The notes under the pieces are model-generated. The model was not told the DNA's origin. It made no database searches and worked only from the letters and a program-made list of their open reading frames with translations. A stretch of DNA of 64,000 nucleotides. Source: an uncultured Ilyobacter sp. (GTDB lineage Bacteria; Fusobacteriota; Fusobacteriia; Fusobacteriales; Fusobacteriaceae). The stretch is from NCBI RefSeq assembly GCF_963668085.1, contig NZ_OY764058.1, forward strand, positions 434,001 to 498,000, in the 5' to 3' direction. Positions within the stretch are counted from its first letter, which is position 1; every line of letters begins with the position of its first letter. Shown one piece after another: positions 1 through 8,452 of the stretch. The position numbers were made by a program, and so were the translations under genes.

Positions 1-313
1 GTTCAGATGAAGACCACCTGCTCATTATTATAAGTATCAAAAGGGCCGGTAAAAGACTGAACATTCCAATTGTAGGAACACTGTAGCTCCCAGTTATGTT
101 CTTGACCATCATGATGATCCAAAAGTATAAGGGGGGTTTGTCTGCATATGGAATTCCGTGATTATAGAAAGCAAATATATTTCCTTTATCTAAGGCCTCA
201 GTTACTATACTTATATATTTAAGTTCGTTGTCAGGTGTAAGATCTCTAAAAAAGAAAATAGGATAAACCAAGAGTGCCATTCCTATAAATATGAAAATTT
301 TTCTATTTTTCAT
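1..313 (-). CDS. ArnT-like GT-C glycosyltransferase, N-terminal part (runs off the window)
   Basis: This is the first gene-length reading frame at the left edge; its 3' part lies outside the window. It starts at an ATG preceded by AAGGAAT and encodes about 104 visible residues: a short N-terminal membrane helix, then PDNELKY and ADKPPLYFW. These match the first periplasmic loop of ArnT/PMT-family (GT39/GT83) enzymes, which move a sugar from undecaprenyl-phosphate to lipid A or other envelope targets. The acidic DNE lies where the family has its catalytic acidic pair. It is the last visible gene of the operon that begins at 2944 and would be a second ArnT-like enzyme beside the one at 353-1963. 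Family assignment is fairly secure; the sugar and acceptor are unknown. Confidence 0.75.
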   Translation of the reverse strand, partial: MKNRKIFIFIGMALLVYPIFFFRDLTPDNELKYISIVTEALDKGNIFAFYNHGIPYADKPPLYFWIIMMVKNITGSYSVPTIGMFSLLPALLILIIMSRWSSSE

Positions 314-352
314 GAGTATAATTCCTTTCAGGTAAGAGGTATCTAAATCATC

Positions 353-1963
353 TTAACCTTTTTTATTTTTAATCACTTTGTATAAATAAATAATTTTATC
401 GTCATCTTCATATTGGTAGTAAGTATCTTTTTTTTCTATTATAAATTGAGATTTAAGAGTTTCTTTTATCAGTAGCTCTTTTCTACTGTCTAACAAGAAA
501 AACTCATTGGGCATATTTTGAAAATTATCTATTACTTTTATTTTCTGACCGACCTTCCATACATTCTCAATCTGATCGTCTTTAAACGTATAAACAATAC
601 TAGAAAATGTATTTGAGTCTTTGACAGTGCTCAAATATTTATATTCATCTCGGTATTCTGTTCTTACGTATTTTTCTACAAACCATGTCACAGAGATGTT
701 GATTATAATCATTAAGAATCCTGTCATAAAAAGGATTTGTTTTATTTTTCTTTTTTTAGTAAATCCCATTATAAATTCGTATGAAAAGAATAAAAAAAAC
801 ACTGCAACAAATGATAAATATATGATTCCTATATGTCTATTTCTATATCCTTTGAAGTAAAACATAGGGGGAATTAAAATCGATATTGTGACCATAAGAA
901 TGGTATGAGTTTTTATTATAAAATTTTCTATTTTTACAAGCTCTTTCCAGTCTCTGTTTATGAAATAAAAGATAAGATGTGAGGCCATCATAGGAGTCAG
1001 AATATACAGTGGAACTCCATATCTTTTTTTCTTCATTTTTATTAAAGATATCAAAACAAAAGTTATTAAATTCCATAAAAAAAGCATTGAGAAAAATTTA
1101 TTATCTGGGCTTCTTTTTTCTGACCATTTTTTGAAAAAAGAAGCGAGAGCAAAAATCATCCACACACCAATGTAAATAACATAATCAAAATAATAAAATA
1201 TGCTTTTTACATGTTTGTTTGACCAGGTAGAAGCCTCTTTATTCATGACAGAGATAAAGAGATCTTTTTGAGTTAACATAATCGCCGCAGGCCATAAAGC
1301 AGCCAAACCCACCCCTATAACAATAGTAAATAATATTTTTTTCCAGCTGACTCTTATATTTGAAAACCCATAGGTTACAGAATACGCTACAAAAAATGGT
1401 AACATCATGCCGTAGACAGGTACGGGTCCTTTACTGAGGAGTGACACCCCCATAAAGACACCGGAGATTATGAAATAAATTATGTTCAAGGATTTTAAAC
1501 CTATAAAAATATATGTAACACATCCAAACATAAAAATATAGGGGAACATATCCCATGCATTCTCATTTCCAAGTTTTATTATCATAAAGGTTGTGGTACT
1601 TACCAACCCAGATATAAAAGCCAATTCAGGATTTTTCGTAGCTGATTTTACCAAAAAATAAATCAGAAAAATCAGTCCCAAGGTGCATATTGCAATTGGA
1701 AGTCTGAGGACAAACTCATTGGTTGTTGTGTTAAAAAATTTCATAAATAAAGCTGTCAGCCATGTGGGAAAGGGAGGTTTTTCAAATCTGAATTCACCGT
1801 TCATGGTGGTTATGATCCAGTTCCCATTTTGTACCATCTCTCTAGCAGTGACAAAATTTCGTGCTTCCATTATTCCTACCCTACCAACCCATAGGCTAGG
1901 AAACAGTGTTATTATTCCGTAGAAAAAAAGATAAAGGAGACTTTTTTTCTCTCTAACTTGCAT
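353..1963 (-). CDS. ArnT/PMT-family GT-C glycosyltransferase
   Basis: A 536-residue polytopic membrane protein. The N-terminus has a TM helix, then EARNFVTAREMV and FEKPPFPTW, the first-loop signature of ArnT-like lipid A glycosyltransferases. About ten further hydrophobic segments follow, and the last roughly 110 residues are a soluble domain, as in ArnT. The start overlaps the end of the LABN-domain gene by 11 bases and is preceded by GGGAGG, so translation is probably coupled. Next to a polyprenyl-phosphate sugar synthase-like GT2 and a LABN protein, it most likely transfers a sugar from a lipid carrier to lipid A or another envelope lipid. The position of the first acidic residue is occupied by Met in the MEAR motif, although the Glu is kept. 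Substrate unknown. Confidence 0.8.
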   Translation of the reverse strand: MQVREKKSLLYLFFYGIITLFPSLWVGRVGIMEARNFVTAREMVQNGNWIITTMNGEFRFEKPPFPTWLTALFMKFFNTTTNEFVLRLPIAICTLGLIFLIYFLVKSATKNPELAFISGLVSTTTFMIIKLGNENAWDMFPYIFMFGCVTYIFIGLKSLNIIYFIISGVFMGVSLLSKGPVPVYGMMLPFFVAYSVTYGFSNIRVSWKKILFTIVIGVGLAALWPAAIMLTQKDLFISVMNKEASTWSNKHVKSIFYYFDYVIYIGVWMIFALASFFKKWSEKRSPDNKFFSMLFLWNLITFVLISLIKMKKKRYGVPLYILTPMMASHLIFYFINRDWKELVKIENFIIKTHTILMVTISILIPPMFYFKGYRNRHIGIIYLSFVAVFFLFFSYEFIMGFTKKRKIKQILFMTGFLMIIINISVTWFVEKYVRTEYRDEYKYLSTVKDSNTFSSIVYTFKDDQIENVWKVGQKIKVIDNFQNMPNEFFLLDSRKELLIKETLKSQFIIEKKDTYYQYEDDDKIIYLYKVIKNKKG

Positions 1964-2228
1964 CGCTACCTCCCGCCAGTCTTTCTTTTTTTATGAGATA
2001 GAGGTTTCTTGTGTAAATAAATAGATTCGGAGCCTGTCCCAGTATAAACACAGGGTCTTTTCTGTATATAGCATATATCAGCAGAAAAGAACTTCCAATA
2101 ATACTAAATATCCAGAAGGAAAGAGGGATTACACTCTTGCCTGCCCTTTCGCTGGCCATCCACTGAACTAGAAATCTCATGGAAAAAAAAGCTTGGCCTA
2201 TAAATCCCAATATCAAAATTGGTTTCAT
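1953..2228 (-). CDS. LABN-domain small membrane protein (lipid A biosynthesis N-terminal domain)
   Basis: A 91-residue protein with three hydrophobic segments. It carries the LABN family pattern: GQAFFSMRFLVQW, a Ser-Glu-Arg turn, SVIPLSFW, then DPVFILGQ and FIYTRNLYL. The LABN domain is found at the N-terminus of some LpxB proteins and as small stand-alone proteins beside GT2 and ArnT-like genes. Its biochemical role is not firmly established; one idea is a part in handling or flipping the lipid-linked sugar. It overlaps the upstream GT2 by four bases (ATGA) and the downstream ArnT-like gene by 11 bases, so the three genes form a tight translational unit. Confidence 0.8.
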   Translation of the reverse strand: MKPILILGFIGQAFFSMRFLVQWMASERAGKSVIPLSFWIFSIIGSSFLLIYAIYRKDPVFILGQAPNLFIYTRNLYLIKKERLAGGSDAS

Positions 2229-2944
2229 TTTTGATTTCCTCCAGTCTCAAATTCATATTTTAAAATCCTGTTTTTCATCCATTTTACAGCAAAGGCATCT
2301 TTTAATCCTTTGAAGAGCCTGTTAAAAACTCCGTACTTTGAAACTCCGAACTCTCTGTCATAGTGCTTAACAGGGACCTCTACAACCTTAAATCCTCTGA
2401 GTCTGGCAAGTGTAGGCAGGAATCTGTGCATACCTTCAAACAATATATAGCTCTTGGCAACTTCCTTTTTATACAATTTTAAAGGGCAGCCCGTATCCTG
2501 TATGTTGTCCCCTGTTATAAGATTTCTGACCCCATTTCCAACTAGAGAAGAGATTTTTTTCTTGATTCCGTCCTCTCTTGATGCTCTTCTGCCATTTACC
2601 ATGTCATAATTTTCAAGGTATGGTAAAAGAGTATAGATATCATCTGGGTCTGTCTGAAGATCTGAATCCATAGTGACAACAATATCTCCAGAGCATTTTT
2701 CAAAACCTGCAGCTAAAGCGGCAGTCTGACCGTTGTTTTTTGTGAAGTGAAAGACCTTTATATGACCATTTTCTGAAGCCTCTTGGTCTAAAATCCCTCT
2801 GCTGTTATCAGTGCTTCCGTCATTTATAAGGATAATTTCATAGGATATAAACTCTTTCCTCACTGAATCCTCAACTTTTTTTATAAAGCGTGATATATTC
2901 TCTTCTTCATTGTATACTGGTGCTATGACAGATATTCTCTGCAT
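2225..2944 (-). CDS. DPM1/ArnC-like family 2 glycosyltransferase
   Basis: A 239-residue GT2 enzyme. It opens with VIAPVYNEEENI (nucleotide-sugar binding) and has MDSDLQTDPDD, the DxD-type metal and nucleotide site, followed by DTGCPLKLYK, typical of polyprenyl-phosphate sugar synthases. It lacks the two C-terminal TM helices of ArnC and resembles the soluble DPM1 type. It should charge undecaprenyl-phosphate with a sugar that the downstream GT-C enzymes then use. It is first in the operon, divergent from the response regulator at 3101, with a 156-base AT-rich spacer that must hold both promoters. The donor sugar cannot be read from the sequence. Confidence 0.8.
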   Translation of the reverse strand: MQRISVIAPVYNEEENISRFIKKVEDSVRKEFISYEIILINDGSTDNSRGILDQEASENGHIKVFHFTKNNGQTAALAAGFEKCSGDIVVTMDSDLQTDPDDIYTLLPYLENYDMVNGRRASREDGIKKKISSLVGNGVRNLITGDNIQDTGCPLKLYKKEVAKSYILFEGMHRFLPTLARLRGFKVVEVPVKHYDREFGVSKYGVFNRLFKGLKDAFAVKWMKNRILKYEFETGGNQK

Positions 2945-3100
2945 CTGTATTCCCCCTTATTTTTACTTTTTTTCTTTTACCTTCTGATTATCATATATAA
3001 AGATGAAGATTTGGTAAAAATTTATTTTATTTTTTCATCATTTTTTTACCATATTGGTATATAGTAATATCATAACGATTTCTGAAGGGAGTTTTTTAGT

Positions 3101-3775
3101 ATGAAAAAAATACTGATTATAGAAGACGAAAGGAAAATAAGCCGATATCTCCAACTTGAGCTCGAGCATGAAGGGTATTCTGTAGATATTGCTGATGATG
3201 GGGCAATGGCACTGGAGTTATTTGGGAAGACTTTTTATAATATAGTTCTTCTTGATCTGATGCTGCCAAAGCTCTCTGGAGAAGAGGTCTGTCGAAATAT
3301 TAGGAGAAATTCTGAGGTTCCTGTGATAGTTCTTACTGCCAAGGACAAAACTTTCAGTAAAATAAATCTTTTAGACCTAGGAGCAGACGACTATATAACA
3401 AAACCCTTTGTCATCGGGGAGCTTTTAGCCAGGATAAGGGTAGCTCTGAGGCATAAAAAAGACTTTTCTGATGGTCAGCTGGTTATTTATGAAGGAATAC
3501 AGCTGGATCTGGATAAAAAATTAGCCTTTGTCGGTGGAGATGAAGTACCCCTAACAAAAACCGAATTTAATCTTCTTCATTATCTGATACTGAACAGAGA
3601 GATAGTTTTATCTAGAGAACAAATGCTGAACAGTGTATGGGGATATGACTATGCAGGGGGAGAAAAAATAGTGGATGTATACATAAAATCTCTGAGAAAA
3701 AAAGTGGACCAAAGAGAAAAAAAGCTTATTCACACAGTAAGAGGATTTGGATATATTTTGAAAGAGGAGAGCTAA
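3101..3775 (+). CDS. OmpR-family response regulator
   Basis: 224 residues: a receiver domain (about 1-115) with acidic pair E8/D9, phosphoacceptor D52 in LLDLMLP, T79 and K101, then an OmpR/PhoB winged-helix DNA-binding domain (about 128-222, with the DVYIKSLRKKV recognition helix). It starts at an ATG after GAAGGGAG. Upstream, TTTACC and TATCAT separated by 17 bases could be its promoter. GGTAAAAA and its inverse TTTTTACC also lie in the spacer and could be an operator. The kinase gene follows after three bases. Divergence from the lipid A sugar operon suggests, but does not prove, that it controls envelope modification in the manner of PmrA. Confidence 0.92.
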   Translation: MKKILIIEDERKISRYLQLELEHEGYSVDIADDGAMALELFGKTFYNIVLLDLMLPKLSGEEVCRNIRRNSEVPVIVLTAKDKTFSKINLLDLGADDYITKPFVIGELLARIRVALRHKKDFSDGQLVIYEGIQLDLDKKLAFVGGDEVPLTKTEFNLLHYLILNREIVLSREQMLNSVWGYDYAGGEKIVDVYIKSLRKKVDQREKKLIHTVRGFGYILKEES

Positions 3776-3778
3776 TTT

Positions 3779-5104
3779 ATGAAAACATTTTCAAGAGAGC
3801 TTTGGAAAAAATTTATGATTTTAATACTTATTTCTATTGCTGGTTATGGTATTTTTATATACTCCATCTGGGGTTACTTTATCAGTCAGTCTAAAAAAGA
3901 TATTATTGCCACGGAAAATTTTATTATAAATGAGCTCAAGGAACCTGAGCATCAGAATATAGAGGAATTTTATAATGTAGCCTTAAGAGAGAGTCCAAAA
4001 ATAAACGAGCTATACATAATGTTAAACCACAATGGAATTAACTATAGGGAGGAGGGGACTCCTGACATAAAAATGATAGAGCCAGAAGATAAAATACAGG
4101 AGATAGGATATAGAGATTACTTCGTATTAACTAAAAGAATGAAGGCACTTAACAACGAAGATGTTGTTTTGACAATAATAAGAGGTATGGATATAGAAAA
4201 ATATTTCATGAAAAAAATTCTTAAAATTTCAGCCGGAATAATATTTCTCTTCTGTGGGACTGCTGTATTTGTGTCAAAGTCTTTTTACCGTGAGGTGGTG
4301 CCACAGTTAAGAAGGCTTGAAGAGGCAACGAATAAAGTAAATCTTACTTCCTTTGAAGCTAATATTGAAAAAAATAATTTTTTTGTTGAATTTTCTAATA
4401 TTCTTTTTTCATATGAAAAAATGCTGAAAAGACTGGAGGAACAGGCTAGCAACCAAATAGATTTTGTAAACAATGCTTCTCACGAACTAAAAACTCCCAT
4501 ATTTATAATAGGGAGCTATGTGGATCTTTTGAAAAGATGGGGAGGAAAAGATATAAAAATTTCTCAGGAAGCGATAGACTCCATCTACAGCGAGGTTAAA
4601 AATATGGAGATTCTCATAGAAAAGCTTCTTTTTCTGGCAAAACAGGATAAAATAGATATTGTTAAAGAAGATGTCGATTTAGGAGAACTCATAGAAGAAA
4701 TAATAAAAGAGATGGAGGTTTTGCACCCTGAAAGTTCAATAAATTATAATGGGACCTCTCTTCATATAAGATCTGACAGGGGACTCTTGAAACATCTGGT
4801 AAAAAATCTAGTGGACAATGCCATTGTATACGGAAATGAAAAAAGGGTGGATATTTCTCTGTGTAGTGATTCTAGCGTCACATTAAGGATACAGGATTAC
4901 GGAATAGGAATGTCTAACGAGGAGCAGTCAAGAATATTTGATAAATTCTACAGGGCGGAGAAGTCTCGGAACAGGAATTTAGGAGGTCACGGTCTGGGAA
5001 TGTCCATAGTAAAAAGTATTGTAGATATTTTAAAGCTGGATATATCCTTCGTGAGTGCAATAGGAAGCGGAACAACTGTTGATATAATCCTTCCTCTGAA
5101 TTAG
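3779..5104 (+). CDS. Sensor histidine kinase (HisKA/HATPase)
   Basis: 441 residues. A TM helix at about 13-34, an extracytoplasmic sensor region of about 110 residues, a second TM at about 147-165, a HAMP-like linker, then the H-box at 234-240 with H235 in HELKTP. N-box (NLVDNAIVYG), G1 (DYGIGMS), F and G2 (GGHGLGMS) follow in a C-terminal ATPase domain. It is transcribed with the response regulator three bases upstream and is surely its partner. The sensor region is not one I recognise. It has several acidic clusters, which would suit cation or cationic peptide sensing, but that is inference. Confidence 0.92.
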   Translation: MKTFSRELWKKFMILILISIAGYGIFIYSIWGYFISQSKKDIIATENFIINELKEPEHQNIEEFYNVALRESPKINELYIMLNHNGINYREEGTPDIKMIEPEDKIQEIGYRDYFVLTKRMKALNNEDVVLTIIRGMDIEKYFMKKILKISAGIIFLFCGTAVFVSKSFYREVVPQLRRLEEATNKVNLTSFEANIEKNNFFVEFSNILFSYEKMLKRLEEQASNQIDFVNNASHELKTPIFIIGSYVDLLKRWGGKDIKISQEAIDSIYSEVKNMEILIEKLLFLAKQDKIDIVKEDVDLGELIEEIIKEMEVLHPESSINYNGTSLHIRSDRGLLKHLVKNLVDNAIVYGNEKRVDISLCSDSSVTLRIQDYGIGMSNEEQSRIFDKFYRAEKSRNRNLGGHGLGMSIVKSIVDILKLDISFVSAIGSGTTVDIILPLN

Positions 5105-5295
5105 CTGGGATTACAAGCTTCTGTTTATTAAAGGATCTTCTGTCACTTGGGCAAATAAAATAATTTAAAATAAAGAGAGTCTTTTAAAATTTATATAAAT
5201 GCAAAAGAACACTTTACAAATCAACTATAAAACAATAAACTATAAGTAGCTATTACCTGGTTTTTATAAAGCCTTTAGAAAAGGATGGGGTTGTT

Positions 5296-5952
5296 ATGAG
5301 TAGTTACAGAGTTATTCTAATACATGGATATAATAAAACTGAAAAAGATATGCATATCCTTGGAGAGTATTTGGCAGAGCTTGATTATAAAGTGGAATAT
5401 CTTAATCTGCCTCTCCTATTTGAAGAGATAGAGCATTCCGTATCTCATCTCAAGGAATTTTTATTCAGCCTTCAGAGGAGCGGGGTGAATAAAAGAGAGG
5501 AGATAATCCTAATAGGCCACAGTACAGGGGGCCTTGTGATAAGAGGGGCTCTCAGTGATAAAAGAATAAGACGGATAGTAGACAAGGTAGTTTTAATAGC
5601 CTCTCCTAATATGGGATGCAAACTTGCTAATCTGGCAAAAAAATATCTTCCATTTATGAGTAAAATATTTAAAACCTTGAAATCTCTTGAAAGTGAAAAC
5701 ATGGAAAAAATTAATGTTTATAAAGGAAGAGGGGTTGATATCGCAGCCATTGCAGGAAGTGAGTCCAATCTTTTTTTAGGGCGATTTTTAAATGATAAAA
5801 ATGATGGCCGTATAGAGGTTGACGAAGTTATAATGGGAGGGTTAAAAGATTTTTTGATACTTCCACTAGGGCATAAAGAGATACATAAAAGAATAGGAAC
5901 GGCTACTTATATAAATAATTTTATAAAAAGAAGTAGTTTCTATGTAGATTGA
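5296..5952 (+). CDS. Alpha/beta hydrolase, lipase/esterase-like
   Basis: 218 residues with an alpha/beta hydrolase pattern: ILIHGYNKTEKDM gives the oxyanion-hole strand, LIGHSTGG is the nucleophile elbow with the catalytic Ser, and GHKEIH near the C-terminus probably supplies the His. There is no signal peptide, so it should be cytoplasmic. The closest family style is the PGAP1/DUF676-like lipases. It stands alone, with GGATGGGG upstream of the ATG and a terminator about 100 bases downstream at 6053-6077. Substrate unknown. Confidence 0.75.
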   Translation: MSSYRVILIHGYNKTEKDMHILGEYLAELDYKVEYLNLPLLFEEIEHSVSHLKEFLFSLQRSGVNKREEIILIGHSTGGLVIRGALSDKRIRRIVDKVVLIASPNMGCKLANLAKKYLPFMSKIFKTLKSLESENMEKINVYKGRGVDIAAIAGSESNLFLGRFLNDKNDGRIEVDEVIMGGLKDFLILPLGHKEIHKRIGTATYINNFIKRSSFYVD

Positions 5953-6052
5953 TTTTTGAAATTAGAAATATAGGAAATAACAAATTGTAGAGTGTATTTT
6001 ATGAACATAAGAGTTATTACTAGAATTTCTCTTGAATAAAATTTGAAAATTA

Positions 6053-6077
6053 AAACTGGCTTATTGCCGGTTTTTTT
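6053..6077 (+). terminator. Intrinsic terminator after the hydrolase gene
   Basis: Stem AAACTGGC / GCCGGTTT with a five-base loop followed by a run of seven T. It sits about 100 bases after the hydrolase stop codon. Confidence 0.75.
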
Positions 6078-6145
6078 CTTATTTGAGAAAATAAGACCAG
6101 AACTCTAAAAAAGTCCTGTAAAAATAATTCTAGACAAAATATAAA

Positions 6146-6170
6146 TTAGTGATTCTTTAAGAATAACTAA
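6146..6170. repeat. Near-perfect 25-base inverted repeat
   Basis: Arms TTAGTGATTCTT and AAGAATAACTAA around a single T, with one mismatch. No U-run follows on either strand, so it is not an obvious terminator. Its outer TTAGT...ACTAA ends are the same as those of the inverted repeat at 8453-8482, on the far side of the endonuclease and recombinase genes. Confidence 0.5.
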
Positions 6171-6220
6171 ACTAATATTTTTCATTAAGTTTAAAATAAA
6201 ATATTGAATTTATAGGGATT

Positions 6221-6500
6221 CGTTACTTTTCTCTTGAAAGAAAAGCACCCCAAGGGCATTTCCTCCCTTCGGTCAGGGCATAACCAAAAGTTCAAGCCTG
6301 TGAAAAATCAGCTAAATAACCTTGAAAATCCAATAGTAATAAGGAAACTTAGAAAACAAGTTTCTGAGAACCATAAAATATACTCGTGTAACTTGTTATT
6401 TTATGGCTACTCGCTACGCTCAGACAGTCGATTTTTTCTAAGGATTTCGCTGCGGTTATTCTTAACGCTGATTTTGTCAACGGCAAAAGAAAAGAGATAG
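6221..6500. mobile_element. MITE-like non-coding intergenic element (tentative)
   Basis: A 280-base block whose composition differs from the surrounding AT-rich DNA, with GC-richer stretches such as CTCGCTACGCTCAGACAG. Near its ends are imperfect inverted copies: CTTTTCTCTTG at 6226 and the reverse complement of CTTTTCTTTTG at 6483. An 88-codon ORF runs through it on the plus strand but is Lys/Arg/Ser-rich, has no recognisable domain and reads like translated repeat DNA. I interpret it as a miniature or palindromic intergenic element; a genome-wide copy count would decide. Confidence 0.4.
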
Positions 6501-6692
6501 AAAACCTTTCGCAAAAGAGAGTATTTATAGTTTAGGTTTTAACTCTGTGAAACTCTCTCTTTTTCTCTGTGGTCAAAAGGTTTTATCTTTATTCGTGTTA
6601 ATTTTTTTTGAATTTTATCGGTTTTCATTCGTGACAAAATCCTTTGACTCTAATATTCTTGTAAATTCAGTAATTTGTCTAAATTCCTTTTG
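6501..6692. repeat. Dispersed repeat, copy A
   Basis: About 190 bases that align by eye to 50702-50892 in the same orientation. Shared blocks include CTCTTTTTCTCTGTGG, TTATTCGTGTTAATT, GTGACAAAAT and TTTGACTCT in the same order and with similar spacing, at roughly 70 percent identity. No ORF is conserved between the copies. See the finding on this repeat. Confidence 0.6.
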
Positions 6693-6882
6693 AGTAGCAA
6701 TCGTGTCAAATGAAATAGTCCTATTATTTTATATATAGGAAGAACAGTGCTTTTAGAAAGATTTGTTACGTTAAAAATAAGGATTTTTGATTAAAATTCA
6801 TATTGGGGCATTCAAACAGGTGTTCCTTGTGTTTATATAGAAATACTTTTTAGAGAGCCTTAAAAAAGACATAAGAGCTTCA

Positions 6883-6925
6883 TATAAGTTGACATTGGAA
6901 CCTCGCTTTTTTTATAAGTTGACAT
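6883..6925 (+). repeat. Two direct repeats of TATAAGTTGACAT, 30 bases apart
   Basis: TATAAGTTGACAT occurs at 6883-6895 and again at 6913-6925, followed by TGGAAC and CAGGAAC. The stretch from 6693 to 7090 otherwise shows no gene. The TTGACA elements could be -35 hexamers, but the exact repetition suggests a protein-binding site or decayed element end. Confidence 0.45.
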
Positions 6926-7090
6926 CAGGAACGACTGGTTTTGAATAACCTCTTTAATCCCAATGGAATTAAGGTGTTCCAAAGTTTGGTCAACAAATAG
7001 TTATTCTTTAACTAAAAAATATATACTTTACTTTCATATGTGACATTTGTTAAACTATATTATAGATTCTGATATTAAGGAGGTTTTATT

Positions 7091-7681
7091 GTGTTTTTTA
7101 TTTATGCTATTATATTTCCAAATAAAAAAAAGTATATTGGATTAACTACTGACTTTAAACAAAGAAAATACACACATATAAATAACGCCCATAAAGGTGT
7201 TAATAACCCTCTGTATAATGCCATTAGAGACTGGGGAATAAAAAATTTGAAATGGGAAATTTTAGAACAACTGGAAAGTCGTTCTGAAGCTTTTATAAAA
7301 GAACTTGATTATATAAAAACATTTGACACTACATCAATAACATATGGTTATAATACTAAAGGATTAAAAGATTTTGAAAGAACTAATAATAGAAAGATAA
7401 GAGAAGTCATCAATGTAAGAACAGAAAAGGTATACTCATCTGTAAAAGCATCCTGTAAAGCTACAAATGAAAAATATTGTGTAGCGATTGGATCAACACG
7501 ACGAAAAACAGTAACAAAAAATGGAAATCTTTTCATTTATGTTGATGAATGGATAACCTTAAGTGAAATTGACAAGAAATATTTTAAAGCAATATCAGAA
7601 GAGAAATATACAACTCAAAAAAGATTAAGTGAACAGAGAAAAAAAGAAATATATGAAGAAATATTTCAAAAAATAATGTGA
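7091..7681 (+). CDS. GIY-YIG endonuclease with NUMOD-like C-terminal region
   Basis: 196 residues, starting at GTG six bases after AAGGAGG, which decides the start. The N-terminal 85 residues are a GIY-YIG nuclease domain: IYA at 4-6, YIG at 15-17, catalytic Arg at R25 (KQRKYTH) and Glu in KELDYIKTF near residue 71. The middle (about 105-150, VINVRTEKVYSSVKAS) resembles the NUMOD1-type DNA-binding modules of phage and intron homing endonucleases. The C-terminus is basic and helical. It precedes the recombinase gene by 22 bases and is probably co-transcribed. Likely a free-standing selfish endonuclease; no intron boundary can be seen around it. Confidence 0.8.
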   Translation: MFFIYAIIFPNKKKYIGLTTDFKQRKYTHINNAHKGVNNPLYNAIRDWGIKNLKWEILEQLESRSEAFIKELDYIKTFDTTSITYGYNTKGLKDFERTNNRKIREVINVRTEKVYSSVKASCKATNEKYCVAIGSTRRKTVTKNGNLFIYVDEWITLSEIDKKYFKAISEEKYTTQKRLSEQRKKEIYEEIFQKIM

Positions 7682-7703
7682 TTTTTAAAAAGGGGGACTC
7701 AAC

Positions 7704-8411
7704 ATGGAATTGGAACTACAGATAAAACAGCTAGAAGAAGAGCTAAATAAGAATAGAAGTAATATCGTCATTTATACCCTTTTAGAAGATAAGATAAGAC
7801 AACTGAAGGAAGAACTAAAAAAACTAAGACGAAAAAAGAAGCGAACAGCCAACAGAGACATTAAGTATCTTCGTTACGAGGAATTCCAACACCTTATAAA
7901 AACCATAGAAAATAACGGAGATTATTTTTGGATGAGAGATAAACTTCTATTTTTGATAGCCTTTGAGTGCGGCCTTCGTGCAACTGAAGTTGGAAATCTA
8001 AAAAAAGAGGATTTCTTTAGTGATAAAAGAGAGATGTTTTGCAGAAGGTTAAAGGGGAGCCGGAACAACACTGTGAAACTGACTCAGGATACCTCTATAC
8101 TCTTAGAAAGTTTCATGGAGAGATATTCCAACGACTCCCCCTATATATTCTTAAGCAGAAAAAAAATTCCAATAACTAAATTCACTCTGAATAAGATATG
8201 TAAAAAATATTTCAAGTCAGCTTCCCTCCCCATGGAAAAGGCACATTTTCATACTATAAAACATACAGCAGGGGTTCATATGGCTGAAGAGGGACTGGAT
8301 ATAAAAGAGGTCCAGTATATACTTGGCCATAGAAATGTTGACAATACAATGATCTATTTTGACTTTACAACTAAGCAGCAGGAGTCCTTATATAGCAAGT
8401 TAGGAAGATAA
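7704..8411 (+). CDS. Tyrosine site-specific recombinase (integrase/Xer-like)
   Basis: 235 residues. A charged coiled-coil N-terminus (about 1-48) replaces the usual SAM-like core-binding domain, so the protein is short. The catalytic domain has R92 in CGLRATEVGNL, the HxxR box as HFHTIKH with K186 in the Arg II position, H209 in LGHRNVDNT and the nucleophile Y218. Lys in that box also occurs in some phage-type integrases (LKHS variants), so activity is plausible. It starts at an ATG after AGGGGGACTC. Together with the upstream endonuclease and flanking inverted repeats it may be the core of a small integrated element. No cargo is apparent. Confidence 0.85.
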   Translation: MELELQIKQLEEELNKNRSNIVIYTLLEDKIRQLKEELKKLRRKKKRTANRDIKYLRYEEFQHLIKTIENNGDYFWMRDKLLFLIAFECGLRATEVGNLKKEDFFSDKREMFCRRLKGSRNNTVKLTQDTSILLESFMERYSNDSPYIFLSRKKIPITKFTLNKICKKYFKSASLPMEKAHFHTIKHTAGVHMAEEGLDIKEVQYILGHRNVDNTMIYFDFTTKQQESLYSKLGR

Positions 8412-8452
8412 CTTTCCATATTTTTTTATATAGGTCTTTTTTTAAAGGTGAC

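Noticed and set aside
6234..6500. 88-codon ORF in the gene-free region
   Set aside because: It lies within the atypical repeat-like block, has no domain or ribosome site, and its Lys/Ser/Arg/Leu-rich make-up looks like translated non-coding DNA.
7091..7681. Group I intron hosting the GIY-YIG gene
   Set aside because: No split gene flanks it and no intron core could be recognised. The recombinase after it is intact from its own start codon.
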